Assembly (NCBI GenBank): GCA_900555635.1
Contig: USLU01000002.1
Span: 1 to 64,000 of the forward strand
Origin: an uncultured Bacteroides sp.
Lineage (GTDB): Bacteria; Bacteroidota; Bacteroidia; Bacteroidales; Bacteroidaceae
Direction: 5' to 3'
DNA: 64,000 nucleotides
This document shows positions 1 through 8,024 of the stretch, piece after piece; position 1 is the first letter of the stretch, and each line of letters opens with the position of its first letter. The notes below the pieces were generated by a model, which ran no database searches, had not been told where the DNA came from, and was given only the letters and a program-made list of their open reading frames with translations. The translations under genes were made by a program, and so were the position numbers.

Positions 1-428
1 ACTTTCTACTCTTTACGTCTTGACAATTAGTTAATTAAACTTTTCCCGCAGTTTTCAAAGTATAAAATGAAATAATTATGCAACTAATTATTAAAAGAGC
101 TTTCTTCACAAATTGAATGTAAATAAAATAAGAGCCAGCATAATAAACACACTCCGCCAAACATGGTTATTAAAATCGTACTAAGGAAATTCTGATATAT
201 CCCTACTACTAAAAATAAGATGAGTTTCACCTAGTCTAATTTCGCTAATAAAACATGCTATCTGATATTACAAAATACCAGTATAACAATCACAATTCAA
301 AAAAGATGTAATGTATCAGGAGCGTATACAAGAATATTGAAACTAAAAAAGCTTTTATTTGTACACTTCAAAAAAGACTCTTTGATTCTTTATTATAAGA
401 TTTACGACTACATATTAAAGGAGTTGGC
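1..428. other. AT-rich stretch without a recognisable gene
   Basis: I see no credible coding region on either strand here. The sequence is strongly AT-rich and broken by stops in all frames. It precedes the -7 box of the MFS transporter and probably holds the upstream intergenic region. No convincing hairpin or RNA gene was found. Confidence 0.6.
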
Positions 429-436
429 TATCTTTG
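429..436 (+). promoter_or_regulatory. Bacteroides -7 box TATCTTTG for the MFS gene
   Basis: The octamer fits TAnnTTTG exactly and ends only four bases before the ATG. A transcript starting about 6-8 bases downstream would have almost no leader. A clear -33 TTTG at the usual spacing is not visible; TTTA occurs at 401-404. Confidence 0.5.
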
Positions 437-440
437 CAGC

Positions 441-1616
441 ATGAAACAAGAATTAAAAGAAAACGGCGGATTGCCCGCACATATACTTTGGACACTTGCC
501 ATCGTGGCAGGTATTTCTGTAGCAAACCTATACTACAACCAGCCATTATTGAATGTAATGCGTCATGAGTTGGGAGTATCCGAATTCAAGAGTAACCTGA
601 TTGCCACAATTACCCAAGTTGGTTACGCCATAGGATTATTGTTTATAGTACCGCTAGGTGACTTGTTCCAACGTAAGAAGATTATATTAATAAATTTCAT
701 CTTACTCATATTCTCACTAATAGCAATTGCCATTGCACCCAATATATACATTATCTGGGCCGCTTCACTCGTTACAGGTATCTGTTCCATGATCCCCCAA
801 ATATTTGTTCCAATTGCTTCCCAATTCTCCCGCCCGGAGAATAAAGGGCGTAATGTAGGGATTGTTATTTCCGGTCTACTGACCGGGATATTGGCATCAC
901 GCGTAGTCAGTGGATTTGTCGGAGAGATTCTGGGCTGGCGTGAAATGTATTTCATAGCAGCAGGGTTAATGCTGGTCTGTGCCATAGTGGTATTGAAAGT
1001 TTTGCCGGATATACGGCCTACTTTTCAAGGGAAATATACAGAATTGATGAAATCCCTTTTTCAGTTAATTAAAGATTATCCGGTACTAAGCATTTATTCT
1101 ATACGGGCGGCATTAGCTTTCGGTTCTTTCCTGGCTATGTGGTCGTGCCTTGCATTCAAAATGGGACTGGCTCCTTTTTATGCAAATAGTGATGTCATCG
1201 GAATATTAGGTTTATGTGGCATTGCAGGAGCGCTGACTGCTTCTTTTGTAGGCAAATATGTAAAAACAGTCGGTATCCGTAACTTCAACTTTATAGGTTG
1301 CACGCTCATTATACTGTCATGGGCATCGCTCTATTTCTGGGGTAATAGCTATGTAGGAATTATAGCTGGCATAATACTGATAGATATAGGTATGCAGTGC
1401 ATTCAACTCAGCAACCAGACCAGTATCTTTGAGATTTGTCCTTCTGCCTCCAACCGGGTAAACACAATTTTCATGACTACTTATTTCATTGGCGGCTCAT
1501 TGGGAACTTTCCTTGCAGGCAGCTGTTGGCAGGTATGGCAATGGGCTGGCGTGGCAGGTATTGGAGTAACATTGACAATAATTTCGCTTGCAATAACAGT
1601 CTTCACCAAGAAATAA
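441..1616 (+). CDS. MFS transporter
   Basis: This is a 391-residue protein with about 12 hydrophobic segments, the usual size for a 12-helix major facilitator. After the first helix it carries VANLYYNQPLL (residues 27-37), common in YnfM/AraJ-like drug and sugar efflux members. The helix 2-3 loop has a motif-A-like PLGDLFQRKK (71-80). It should sit in the inner membrane and probably exports a small molecule by proton exchange; the substrate cannot be read from the sequence. It stands alone, with a -7 box just before the ATG. Confidence 0.88.
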   Translation: MKQELKENGGLPAHILWTLAIVAGISVANLYYNQPLLNVMRHELGVSEFKSNLIATITQVGYAIGLLFIVPLGDLFQRKKIILINFILLIFSLIAIAIAPNIYIIWAASLVTGICSMIPQIFVPIASQFSRPENKGRNVGIVISGLLTGILASRVVSGFVGEILGWREMYFIAAGLMLVCAIVVLKVLPDIRPTFQGKYTELMKSLFQLIKDYPVLSIYSIRAALAFGSFLAMWSCLAFKMGLAPFYANSDVIGILGLCGIAGALTASFVGKYVKTVGIRNFNFIGCTLIILSWASLYFWGNSYVGIIAGIILIDIGMQCIQLSNQTSIFEICPSASNRVNTIFMTTYFIGGSLGTFLAGSCWQVWQWAGVAGIGVTLTIISLAITVFTKK

Positions 1617-1730
1617 AGTGCACTATTTCAGAAAATAATACTCAAAATGTTTGGGAATAGATGTTAAAAGATTTATTTTTGTAAAAATCAAACCAAATCT
1701 TTTAATATTAATCAAAAACACTCTGGTATT

Positions 1731-2369
1731 ATGGAAGAACAAAGAAAGATTACAGTGGGAGGCGTACTCTCCGAAGGTATTGGCATTGGAATCAAAAATG
1801 CAGTTTCAATGTTGGGAGCAACGATATTATGGTTATTGACTATCTGGATTCCATATCTCAATGTGGGCACAACCATTGCTATGATGACTATTCCTATTGA
1901 ACTCAGCAGAGGAAAAGTTATTTCTCCTTTATTCATTTTCGACGGCAAATACCGCCAATACATGGGCGAGTTCTTTACACTTATCGGACTGATGTATTTA
2001 TCGATATTACCTGCAATGTTTTTCATGATTATACCGGGCATTATCATTGCTATCGGTTGGTCACTTGCCATCTACATCCTGTTGGATAAAGGTATTGCTC
2101 CGGGTGAAGCAATGATTCGCAGCAACAAGGCAACTTATGGATATAAGTGGACTATATTCGGTGTAAATTTGGCATTGGTAATTATTTATTTCATAGCTAT
2201 CTATATTGTTGCTATGATAGCCGTACACAGCGGATTCATCGGTTTCATACTTGGATTCATCGTTGTGGTTATATTTATGGTAGCCAATCTGGGTTGTGAA
2301 GCTGTGATCTATCGCAAACTGACAGCAGAACCCAAACCTGAAGAAATGGAAACCGTAGTTGAAGTATAA
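1731..2369 (+). CDS. multi-pass membrane protein of unknown function
   Basis: A 212-residue, very hydrophobic protein with about five membrane segments (roughly 23-50, 77-115, 140-165, 165-195). The layout, with an N-terminal VGGVLSEGIGIGIKNA stretch before the first helix, resembles membrane domains of the GPDPase-memb/DUF4013 type, but I cannot assign a family firmly. The C-terminus is short, acidic and probably cytoplasmic (PKPEEMETVVEV). It follows the MFS gene by 114 bp on the same strand and ends before a long inverted repeat. No catalytic motif is visible. Confidence 0.7.
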   Translation: MEEQRKITVGGVLSEGIGIGIKNAVSMLGATILWLLTIWIPYLNVGTTIAMMTIPIELSRGKVISPLFIFDGKYRQYMGEFFTLIGLMYLSILPAMFFMIIPGIIIAIGWSLAIYILLDKGIAPGEAMIRSNKATYGYKWTIFGVNLALVIIYFIAIYIVAMIAVHSGFIGFILGFIVVVIFMVANLGCEAVIYRKLTAEPKPEEMETVVEV

Positions 2370-2390
2370 TAACTATTCCTATATTTACTC

Positions 2391-2501
2391 AAAACTCTTT
2401 CACTACAGATTACATAGATTAGCACAGATTGAAATATATTTCATTGACTATTAATAAAGAAAATCTGAGCTAATCTGTGTAATCTGTGGTGAAAGAGTTT
2501 T
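2391..2501. terminator. long inverted repeat between convergent genes
   Basis: Two 40-nt arms (2391-2430 and 2462-2501) are complementary apart from three mismatches. Each includes the AGATTA.CAGATTAGC type of repeat. The hairpin lies between a + strand gene ending at 2369 and a - strand gene ending at 2509, so it can act as a bidirectional terminator. Its internal near-repeats (cagatta/cagatt) suggest a dispersed intergenic repeat family. Confidence 0.7.
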
Positions 2502-2508
2502 GCCATTC

Positions 2509-3582
2509 TTATCTTGAAACACGCCCTGAAGTATTTCCATTCATCAGGCTTTCTACTTCTTCCACCGTGACGAGATTGAAATCACCGTAAATGGTGTTTT
2601 TTAATGCAGAGGCGGCAAGTGCATATTCCAATGCTTTCTGGTCATTATCGGGATAACTAATCAAACCATATATCAATCCACCCACAAAGGCATCCCCCGT
2701 CCCTACACGATCTACTTCATGTTCGATGTTATAGATACCCGTATGCTTTAAAGAGCCATCTGAATAGAGCACTGCGGCAAGAAGATTGTGATTGGACGTA
2801 ATAGAGTTACGCAGTTCAAGGAACACCTTCCGGCAACGGGGAACAAGTGCAGATACTTTCTGACCAAAAGCTTCGAAAGCAGGTAGGTCGGATTCGAAGG
2901 AAGTATCAGCAGCAGTGGTAGCTTTAAAGCCTACAGGCTGAATACCAAGAATCTCTTTATATTCAGGCTCGGCACCAAAAATGACGTCACTATATTGCAC
3001 CAAAGGTTGCATGACTTCGGCTGCCATACGACCATAGTTCCAAAGTTTCTTGCGGAAATTCAGATCACAGGATATTGTCAAGCCCATGCGGTCGGCAACT
3101 TCGAGTGCTTCCAGACAAGCATCTGCACCATCTTGCGAAAGGGCGGCTGCAATACCCGACCAATGAAACCAGCCGGCATCAGCAAATATTTTCTCCCAAT
3201 CAATCATGCCGGGACGCAGAGTAGCAAAAGAGGAACCTGCACGATCATAGACCACATTTGAATTACGGAAAGCAGCACCACATTCCAAATAGTATAACCC
3301 CAAGCGATCACCTCCCCATACAATGCCTTCGGTTCCTAAACCACTGGCACGCAAAGAAGCCATGCAAGCACGTGCTACCGCATTATCCGGCAGACGAGTA
3401 ACAAATTCGGTAGGAATACCAAAATTCGCCAAAGAAACGGCAACATTAGCTTCACTACCACCATAAGTTGCAATGAATTCATTGGTTTGTGAAAAACGAC
3501 GGAATCCCGGAGTAGTCAGGCGAAGCATTATTTCACCAAAAGTTACAACTTTCTTAGTTGCAAGCAATCTATTTTTTTCCAT
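2509..3582 (-). CDS. kdgK: PfkB-family sugar kinase, probable 2-keto-3-deoxygluconate kinase
   Basis: A 357-residue ribokinase-fold protein. The N-terminal substrate-binding signature GGSEANVAVS is at residues 41-50, and the C-terminal PfkB signature DRVGTGDAFVGG has the catalytic Asp at 297 and the GTGD anion hole at 294-297. FGEIMLRLTTPG near the N-terminus and a NLNFRKKLW-like stretch (172-181) match KDG kinases, which phosphorylate 2-keto-3-deoxygluconate on the Entner-Doudoroff/uronate route. No KDPG aldolase or uronate isomerase lies beside it here, so the exact sugar is inferred. A -7 box on the minus strand is at 3674-3681. Confidence 0.8.
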   Translation of the reverse strand: MEKNRLLATKKVVTFGEIMLRLTTPGFRRFSQTNEFIATYGGSEANVAVSLANFGIPTEFVTRLPDNAVARACMASLRASGLGTEGIVWGGDRLGLYYLECGAAFRNSNVVYDRAGSSFATLRPGMIDWEKIFADAGWFHWSGIAAALSQDGADACLEALEVADRMGLTISCDLNFRKKLWNYGRMAAEVMQPLVQYSDVIFGAEPEYKEILGIQPVGFKATTAADTSFESDLPAFEAFGQKVSALVPRCRKVFLELRNSITSNHNLLAAVLYSDGSLKHTGIYNIEHEVDRVGTGDAFVGGLIYGLISYPDNDQKALEYALAASALKNTIYGDFNLVTVEEVESLMNGNTSGRVSR

Positions 3583-3673
3583 ATTAAACGATTATTATAT
3601 CATTCCCGAGGTATGTATCAAATAGGCTTACCTGAATTTTGACACAACCTCAAATAGCTCTGCTAAATCATTG

Positions 3674-3681
3674 CAAAAGTA
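3674..3681 (-). promoter_or_regulatory. -7 box TACTTTTG upstream of the sugar kinase
   Basis: Read on the minus strand, the octamer matches TAnnTTTG. It would place the transcript start near 3668 and give a leader of about 85 nt before the ATG at 3582. Confidence 0.45.
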
Positions 3682-3763
3682 CTAATTTATAAGTAAAAAG
3701 AGGTTTTATCCTTGAAAAGAGTTTCTTTGAAAGGCTTTTTCTTTCCTTTTTACAGATTTGTTG

Positions 3764-3771
3764 TACCTTTG
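3764..3771 (+). promoter_or_regulatory. -7 box TACCTTTG for nhaC; excludes the upstream start
   Basis: An exact TAnnTTTG with a TTTC at 3742-3745 near the -33 spacing. The open frame extends back to 3712, upstream of this box, so translation most likely begins at the ATG at 3796. Confidence 0.5.
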
Positions 3772-3795
3772 CAACATCTAATTAGATGTACTATA

Positions 3796-5232
3796 ATGAG
3801 TTCAATGAAAAAGATTCCTTCTCCTCTTGTGTCCCTCTTCCCTATCGCCTTTCTTGTAGGAATGCTATTTGCCACTATCCGCACTTTTGGAAGCGATGCC
3901 CTGAGCGGTGGAAGCCAAGTATCCCTGCTTACCACCACGGCTATTTGCATCTTTATCGGTATGGCATTTTACCGTATCCCGTGGAAAGATTACGAAATAG
4001 CTATTACCAATAACGTTGCGGGTGTTACCACAGCTATCATCATCCTGCTGATTATCGGTGCATTGAGTGGTATGTGGATGATAAGCGGAGTGGTACCCAC
4101 ACTTATTTATTACGGAATACAGATCATCCATCCCGATTTTTTCCTGACTTCCACTTGCATCATCTGCGCATTGGTGTCGGTAATGACGGGTAGCTCATGG
4201 ACAACCATTGCAACAATAGGCATTGCCTTACTGGGCATTGGCAAAGCACAAGGATTTGACGAGGGATGGATAGCAGGCGCCATCATCTCCGGAGCTTATT
4301 TCGGAGATAAAATTTCTCCGTTATCAGATACTACAATCCTGGCATCTTCGGTCACAGACACTCCCTTGTTCAGCCACATCCGCTATATGATGGTTACTAC
4401 GATTCCTTCATTGATCATCACGATCATTATATTCACGGTGATGGGACTAACGTACGAAACAAACAACACCCAACAAATTACAGAGTTTGCAGCAGCTTTG
4501 AGTACTAAATTTACCATTACACCTTGGTTGCTGGTTGTACCTGTAGTTACTGGGATACTCATAGCCCGCAAAGTGCCTTCTATTATCACCCTGTTTCTGT
4601 CTACAATGCTGGCAGGCTTATTCGCATTCATATTTCAACCGGACTTACTGCGTGAAGTTGCCGGTAGCGAAAACATATTCAAGGGTATTATGATGACTTT
4701 TTACGGCAGTACCAGTCTGCAGACTGATAGCAGCATGTTGACTGAACTTGTTGCAACCAGAGGTATGGCTGGCATGATGAATACAATCTGGCTTATCTTA
4801 TGTGCCATGTGTTTCGGAGGTGCAATGACTGCAAGTGGCATGCTGGGTAGCATCACATCTGTCTTTGTACGCTTTATGAAGAATACGGTCAGCATGGTGG
4901 CATCTACCGTGTGCTCCGGATTATTCTTGAATCTGGCCACGGCAGACCAATATATCAGTATAATCCTGACCGGGAACATGTTCAGCAACATTTATGAAAA
5001 GAAAGGATATGAAAGCCGCTTGCTAAGTCGCACCACCGAAGATTCCGTCACGGTAACTTCGGTTTTAATTCCTTGGAATACTTGCGGAATGACGCAGGCT
5101 ACAATATTGAGTGTACCTACGCTGACGTACCTTCCCTACTGCTTTTTCAACCTTATTAGCCCGTTAATGAGTATCTTCGTTGCTGCCATCGGATATAAAA
5201 TTTTCAGGAAACCTGTGAACAATCCTTCATAG
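3796..5232 (+). CDS. nhaC: Na+/H+ antiporter, NhaC family
   Basis: From the ATG at 3796 this is a 478-residue protein with about 11-12 membrane helices, the usual NhaC size. Family-like features include the helix stretch TGSSWTTIATIGIALLGI and the polar segment FGDKISPLSDTTILASSVTDT, followed by a second conserved polar helix near EDSVTVTSVLIPWNTCGM. NhaC proteins exchange cytoplasmic Na+ (in some members organic solutes) for protons across the inner membrane. The frame is open back to 3712, but the promoter box at 3764-3771 lies inside that extension. A second in-frame ATG at 3805 is possible. Confidence 0.88.
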   Translation: MSSMKKIPSPLVSLFPIAFLVGMLFATIRTFGSDALSGGSQVSLLTTTAICIFIGMAFYRIPWKDYEIAITNNVAGVTTAIIILLIIGALSGMWMISGVVPTLIYYGIQIIHPDFFLTSTCIICALVSVMTGSSWTTIATIGIALLGIGKAQGFDEGWIAGAIISGAYFGDKISPLSDTTILASSVTDTPLFSHIRYMMVTTIPSLIITIIIFTVMGLTYETNNTQQITEFAAALSTKFTITPWLLVVPVVTGILIARKVPSIITLFLSTMLAGLFAFIFQPDLLREVAGSENIFKGIMMTFYGSTSLQTDSSMLTELVATRGMAGMMNTIWLILCAMCFGGAMTASGMLGSITSVFVRFMKNTVSMVASTVCSGLFLNLATADQYISIILTGNMFSNIYEKKGYESRLLSRTTEDSVTVTSVLIPWNTCGMTQATILSVPTLTYLPYCFFNLISPLMSIFVAAIGYKIFRKPVNNPS

Positions 5233-5293
5233 AGGTTGTTTTTGCAATAAACTTGATAACGAACAATTTATTAAACCTAAACAAAAATTGAGT

Positions 5294-5875
5294 ATGAAAA
5301 AGTTTATTGCATTAGCAGCATTAGTAATGTTGGGCATCACAACGAACACCGTATTTGCCCAGGAAAGTAGTAGAGCAGAACGCAAAGCAGAAAGAGACGC
5401 TAAGCGTGCAAAGATGAAAGCAGAAGAGCAAGTAGCCAACACCATCTCTTATGATGACGCTGTTGCAGCATTGCAGGCAAAACAATTTGTAATGGAAGCA
5501 AACCAGGTAATGTTCCGTAACGGTCAAACCGCATTTGTAAATTCAAACACTAACTTCGTTTTGGTGAACGAAGGACGTGGTACAGTACAGGTAGCATTCA
5601 ACACTGTATATCCGGGTCCTAACGGTATCGGTGGCGTAACAGTAGATGGCACCGTCTCGGATATTCAGACAACCACTGACAAGAGAGGAAACGTTAATTG
5701 TAACTTCAGTATTCAAGGTATCGGTATTTCAGCACAGATATTCCTTACGCTGACTGACGGAGGTAACAACGCAACTGTAACCATTAGCCCGAACTTTAAT
5801 GGTAACACTATGACATTGAGCGGAAACCTGGTTCCATTGGAACAGTCGAACATCTTCAAGGGACGTTCTTGGTAA
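5294..5875 (+). CDS. DUF4251-type exported protein
   Basis: A 193-residue protein from the ATG at 5294, with a clear signal peptide (MKKFIALAALVMLGITTNTVFAQ) followed by a charged, Lys/Arg/Glu-rich linker (about 25-50). The remainder looks like an all-beta domain with repeated G-x-G and T-V patterns. The arrangement (signal, charged linker, then FVMEANQVMFRNGQT) resembles the Bacteroides DUF4251 family, whose function is unknown to me. It ends just before a strong terminator at 5900-5950, so it is probably the last gene of its transcript. Confidence 0.7.
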   Translation: MKKFIALAALVMLGITTNTVFAQESSRAERKAERDAKRAKMKAEEQVANTISYDDAVAALQAKQFVMEANQVMFRNGQTAFVNSNTNFVLVNEGRGTVQVAFNTVYPGPNGIGGVTVDGTVSDIQTTTDKRGNVNCNFSIQGIGISAQIFLTLTDGGNNATVTISPNFNGNTMTLSGNLVPLEQSNIFKGRSW

Positions 5876-5899
5876 AACCCTTACAAATTATATAACCTC

Positions 5900-5950
5900 A
5901 CTCCGCTGCAAATCACTTTAAAAGTGTACATTTGCAGCGGAGTTTTTTTT
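5900..5950 (+). terminator. strong intrinsic terminator after the DUF4251 gene
   Basis: Perfect 14-bp arms (5900-5913 and 5930-5943) enclose a smaller CACTTT/AAAGTG stem, and seven T follow at 5944-5950. This is a textbook Rho-independent terminator 25 nt after the stop codon. Confidence 0.9.
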
Positions 5951-6024
5951 AGTGGTTAGTGATTAGTGATTTGCTTGAAAAGCTAACATAAACAAATCAT
6001 TAATCACTAATCATTAATCACTAA
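5949..6024. repeat. GATTAGTGATTA-type degenerate repeat hairpin
   Basis: The left arm (5949-5973) is built from near-copies of TTAGTGATTAG and the right arm (5993-6024) from TAATCACTAATCA; together they fold into an imperfect hairpin. The same motif returns near 47577-47655. It immediately precedes the start of the LuxR-type regulator at 6037. Confidence 0.7.
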
Positions 6025-6036
6025 TTTAAGTTTCTG

Positions 6037-6699
6037 ATGAGAGAATATATCATTGCCGATAATCAAGATATTACCAAAGCCGGTATGATGTTTCTGCTTA
6101 GCAAGCAGAAGGATACTTCTTTATTACTGGAAGCAGACAATAAGGCGGAGTTGATTCAGCAATTACGCTTGCACCCCACAGCAGTCGTTATTCTGGACTA
6201 TACGCTCTTTGACTTTTCGGGGGCCGAAGAGCTGATTGTATTGCATGAACGTTTTAAAGAAGCCGACTGGTTACTGTTCTCCGATGAGTTGAGTATGACT
6301 TTCCTTCGGCAAGTATTATTCAGCAGTATGGCATTTGGAGTGGTAATGAAAGATAATTCTAAGGAAGAAATATTCTCTGCCCTGCAATGTGCTACGCGCA
6401 AAGAGCGTTTTATCTGCAATTATGTAAGTAACTTGCTGTTATCAAGCAATGGCATGCCCACCCCTACTCATCCTGCCATCAAGGACGATTTGTTAACGCC
6501 TGCCGAACGAAGCATCTTAAAAGAAATAGCTTTGGGAAAGACTACCAAAGAGATCGCTATTGAGCGCAACCTCAGCTTCCACACAGTAAACAGCCACCGG
6601 AAAAACATCTTCCGGAAGCTAAATGTGAATAATGCGCACGAAGCTACTAAATATGCCATGAAAGCCGGCATCGTGGACTTGGTAGAATATTACATATAG
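6037..6699 (+). CDS. LuxR/NarL-family response regulator
   Basis: A 220-residue protein with an N-terminal receiver-like domain (phospho-acceptor candidate Asp54 in VVILDYTLF, acidic residues near IIADNQD at 6-11) and a C-terminal LuxR helix-turn-helix. The latter shows LTPAERSILKEIALGKTTKEIA followed by SFHTVNSHRKNIFRKLNV, the usual DNA-binding signature. It should be a cytoplasmic transcription regulator. No histidine kinase is adjacent, so it is an orphan in this window. Its last 10 bases overlap the 3' end of mnmA on the other strand. The leader is a repeat hairpin (5949-6024). Confidence 0.85.
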   Translation: MREYIIADNQDITKAGMMFLLSKQKDTSLLLEADNKAELIQQLRLHPTAVVILDYTLFDFSGAEELIVLHERFKEADWLLFSDELSMTFLRQVLFSSMAFGVVMKDNSKEEIFSALQCATRKERFICNYVSNLLLSSNGMPTPTHPAIKDDLLTPAERSILKEIALGKTTKEIAIERNLSFHTVNSHRKNIFRKLNVNNAHEATKYAMKAGIVDLVEYYI

Positions 6700-7778
6700 A
6701 TTTCTCCACTACCGATGCAAAGCCGGGAAGCTTCATCGTAAATCACTCCAAACTGTCCGGGAGCTATGCCTTGCAGTTTCTCTGCGGAGATGATGCGATA
6801 ACCGTCTGCCTCCTGCGATAATCGCCCTTTGATAAATTCCGGCGTATGGCGTATCTTAAAGGTTATTTCCACTTGTTCCGAAAGCTCCTTCCAGGGATTA
6901 TCCGTAATAAAATGAAAGTCGTGCATAAGGAATTCGTTTCCGTATTGCTTTTCGGTATCATATCCGTGGGAAACATAAACCACATTCTCATGAATATCTT
7001 TACGAACCACAAACCACGGCCCGCCACTCAGTCCCAGTCCTTTACGTTGCCCTATGGTATGAAACCAATAACCGTTATGCTTGCCCAACCGCTTGCCGGT
7101 TTCCAGTTCCACAATCTCGCCTTCTTTCTCACCGAGGAAGCGACGGACAAAATCATTATAATTAATCTTACCGAGGAAGCAAATCCCCTGACTGTCTCTG
7201 CGCTTGGCACTGGGTAGTCCGGCACGCAAAGCAATATCACGGACTTCGTACTTCATCAGTCCTCCCAACGGAAACATCAGTTTGGAAACTTGCAAATAAT
7301 CTATTTGTGCCAAGAAGTCAGTCTGGTCTTTTATAGGGTCCAAGGCAGTACCCAACCAGTTTTTTCCGTCCAGCAACACGGTAGTGGCATAATGCCCGGT
7401 AGCAGTGAAATCAAACTCCTTTCCTACTCGTTGTTCAAAACATCCGAATTTGATGAGTTTGTTGCACATCACATCAGGGTTTGGTGTCAGTCCGCGACGT
7501 ATCTTGTCGATGGCATAGGCAGCTACATTATCCCAGTATTCCTTATGCAGATCTATTACCTCCAACGGCAGACCATAACGGCGGGCAATAGCTGTAGCAA
7601 TCTCCAGATCTTCTTCTGCTGAACAATCCATATACTCAGCATCATCCTTCCCTATTTTAATGTAAAACAGAGAAGGACGAAAACCTTGTTCACAAAGAAG
7701 ATGTACGACGACTGAGCTATCGACACCTCCCGATAATAGTACAGCTATATTAGCACTCTCACTTAGTATTTGTCTCAT
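6690..7778 (-). CDS. mnmA: tRNA-specific 2-thiouridylase MnmA
   Basis: A 362-residue enzyme that thiolates U34 of tRNA(Lys/Glu/Gln) using ATP and relayed sulfur. Visible signatures are the PP-loop SGGVDSS (16-22), the first catalytic Cys in NPDVMCNKL (about 108), ATGHYA, and the second Cys in SQGICFLGK (about 199). FHTIGQRKGLGLSGGPWFV marks the central domain, and APGQFGVIYD the C-terminal beta domain. Length and order match MnmA. The 3' end overlaps the LuxR gene by 10 bp. Confidence 0.95.
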   Translation of the reverse strand: MRQILSESANIAVLLSGGVDSSVVVHLLCEQGFRPSLFYIKIGKDDAEYMDCSAEEDLEIATAIARRYGLPLEVIDLHKEYWDNVAAYAIDKIRRGLTPNPDVMCNKLIKFGCFEQRVGKEFDFTATGHYATTVLLDGKNWLGTALDPIKDQTDFLAQIDYLQVSKLMFPLGGLMKYEVRDIALRAGLPSAKRRDSQGICFLGKINYNDFVRRFLGEKEGEIVELETGKRLGKHNGYWFHTIGQRKGLGLSGGPWFVVRKDIHENVVYVSHGYDTEKQYGNEFLMHDFHFITDNPWKELSEQVEITFKIRHTPEFIKGRLSQEADGYRIISAEKLQGIAPGQFGVIYDEASRLCIGSGEIYM

Positions 7779-7854
7779 TTTTTCTCAAAACAAAAAACAT
7801 CATTCTACTTGCTTAAAATCCTTGCCAGAAGTACTTCTCGCAGGGGTGAAAATT

Positions 7855-7929
7855 TTTAGTAAAAATCCTCCGAAGATTTACTAAAACTTCAGTGGATTTT
7901 TAGTAAATCTTCGGAGGATTTTTACTAAA
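7855..7929. repeat. perfect 32-bp inverted repeat with internal symmetry
   Basis: Arms 7855-7886 and 7898-7929 are exactly complementary over 32 bp with an 11-nt loop. Each arm is itself flanked by TTTAGTAAA and TTTACTAAA, so smaller cruciforms are possible. It lies between the metY stop (8025, minus) and the mnmA start (7778, minus). It may terminate metY or belong to a mobile palindromic family; no T-tract follows the stem. Confidence 0.85.
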
Positions 7930-8024
7930 CGTCATCCACCCTTTATTAATACGGTGATAAATGGGCAGGAAATGTAACATAATATGATTATAGTTACTTT
8001 TCCTGTATTATTTAAAATTCTAGT

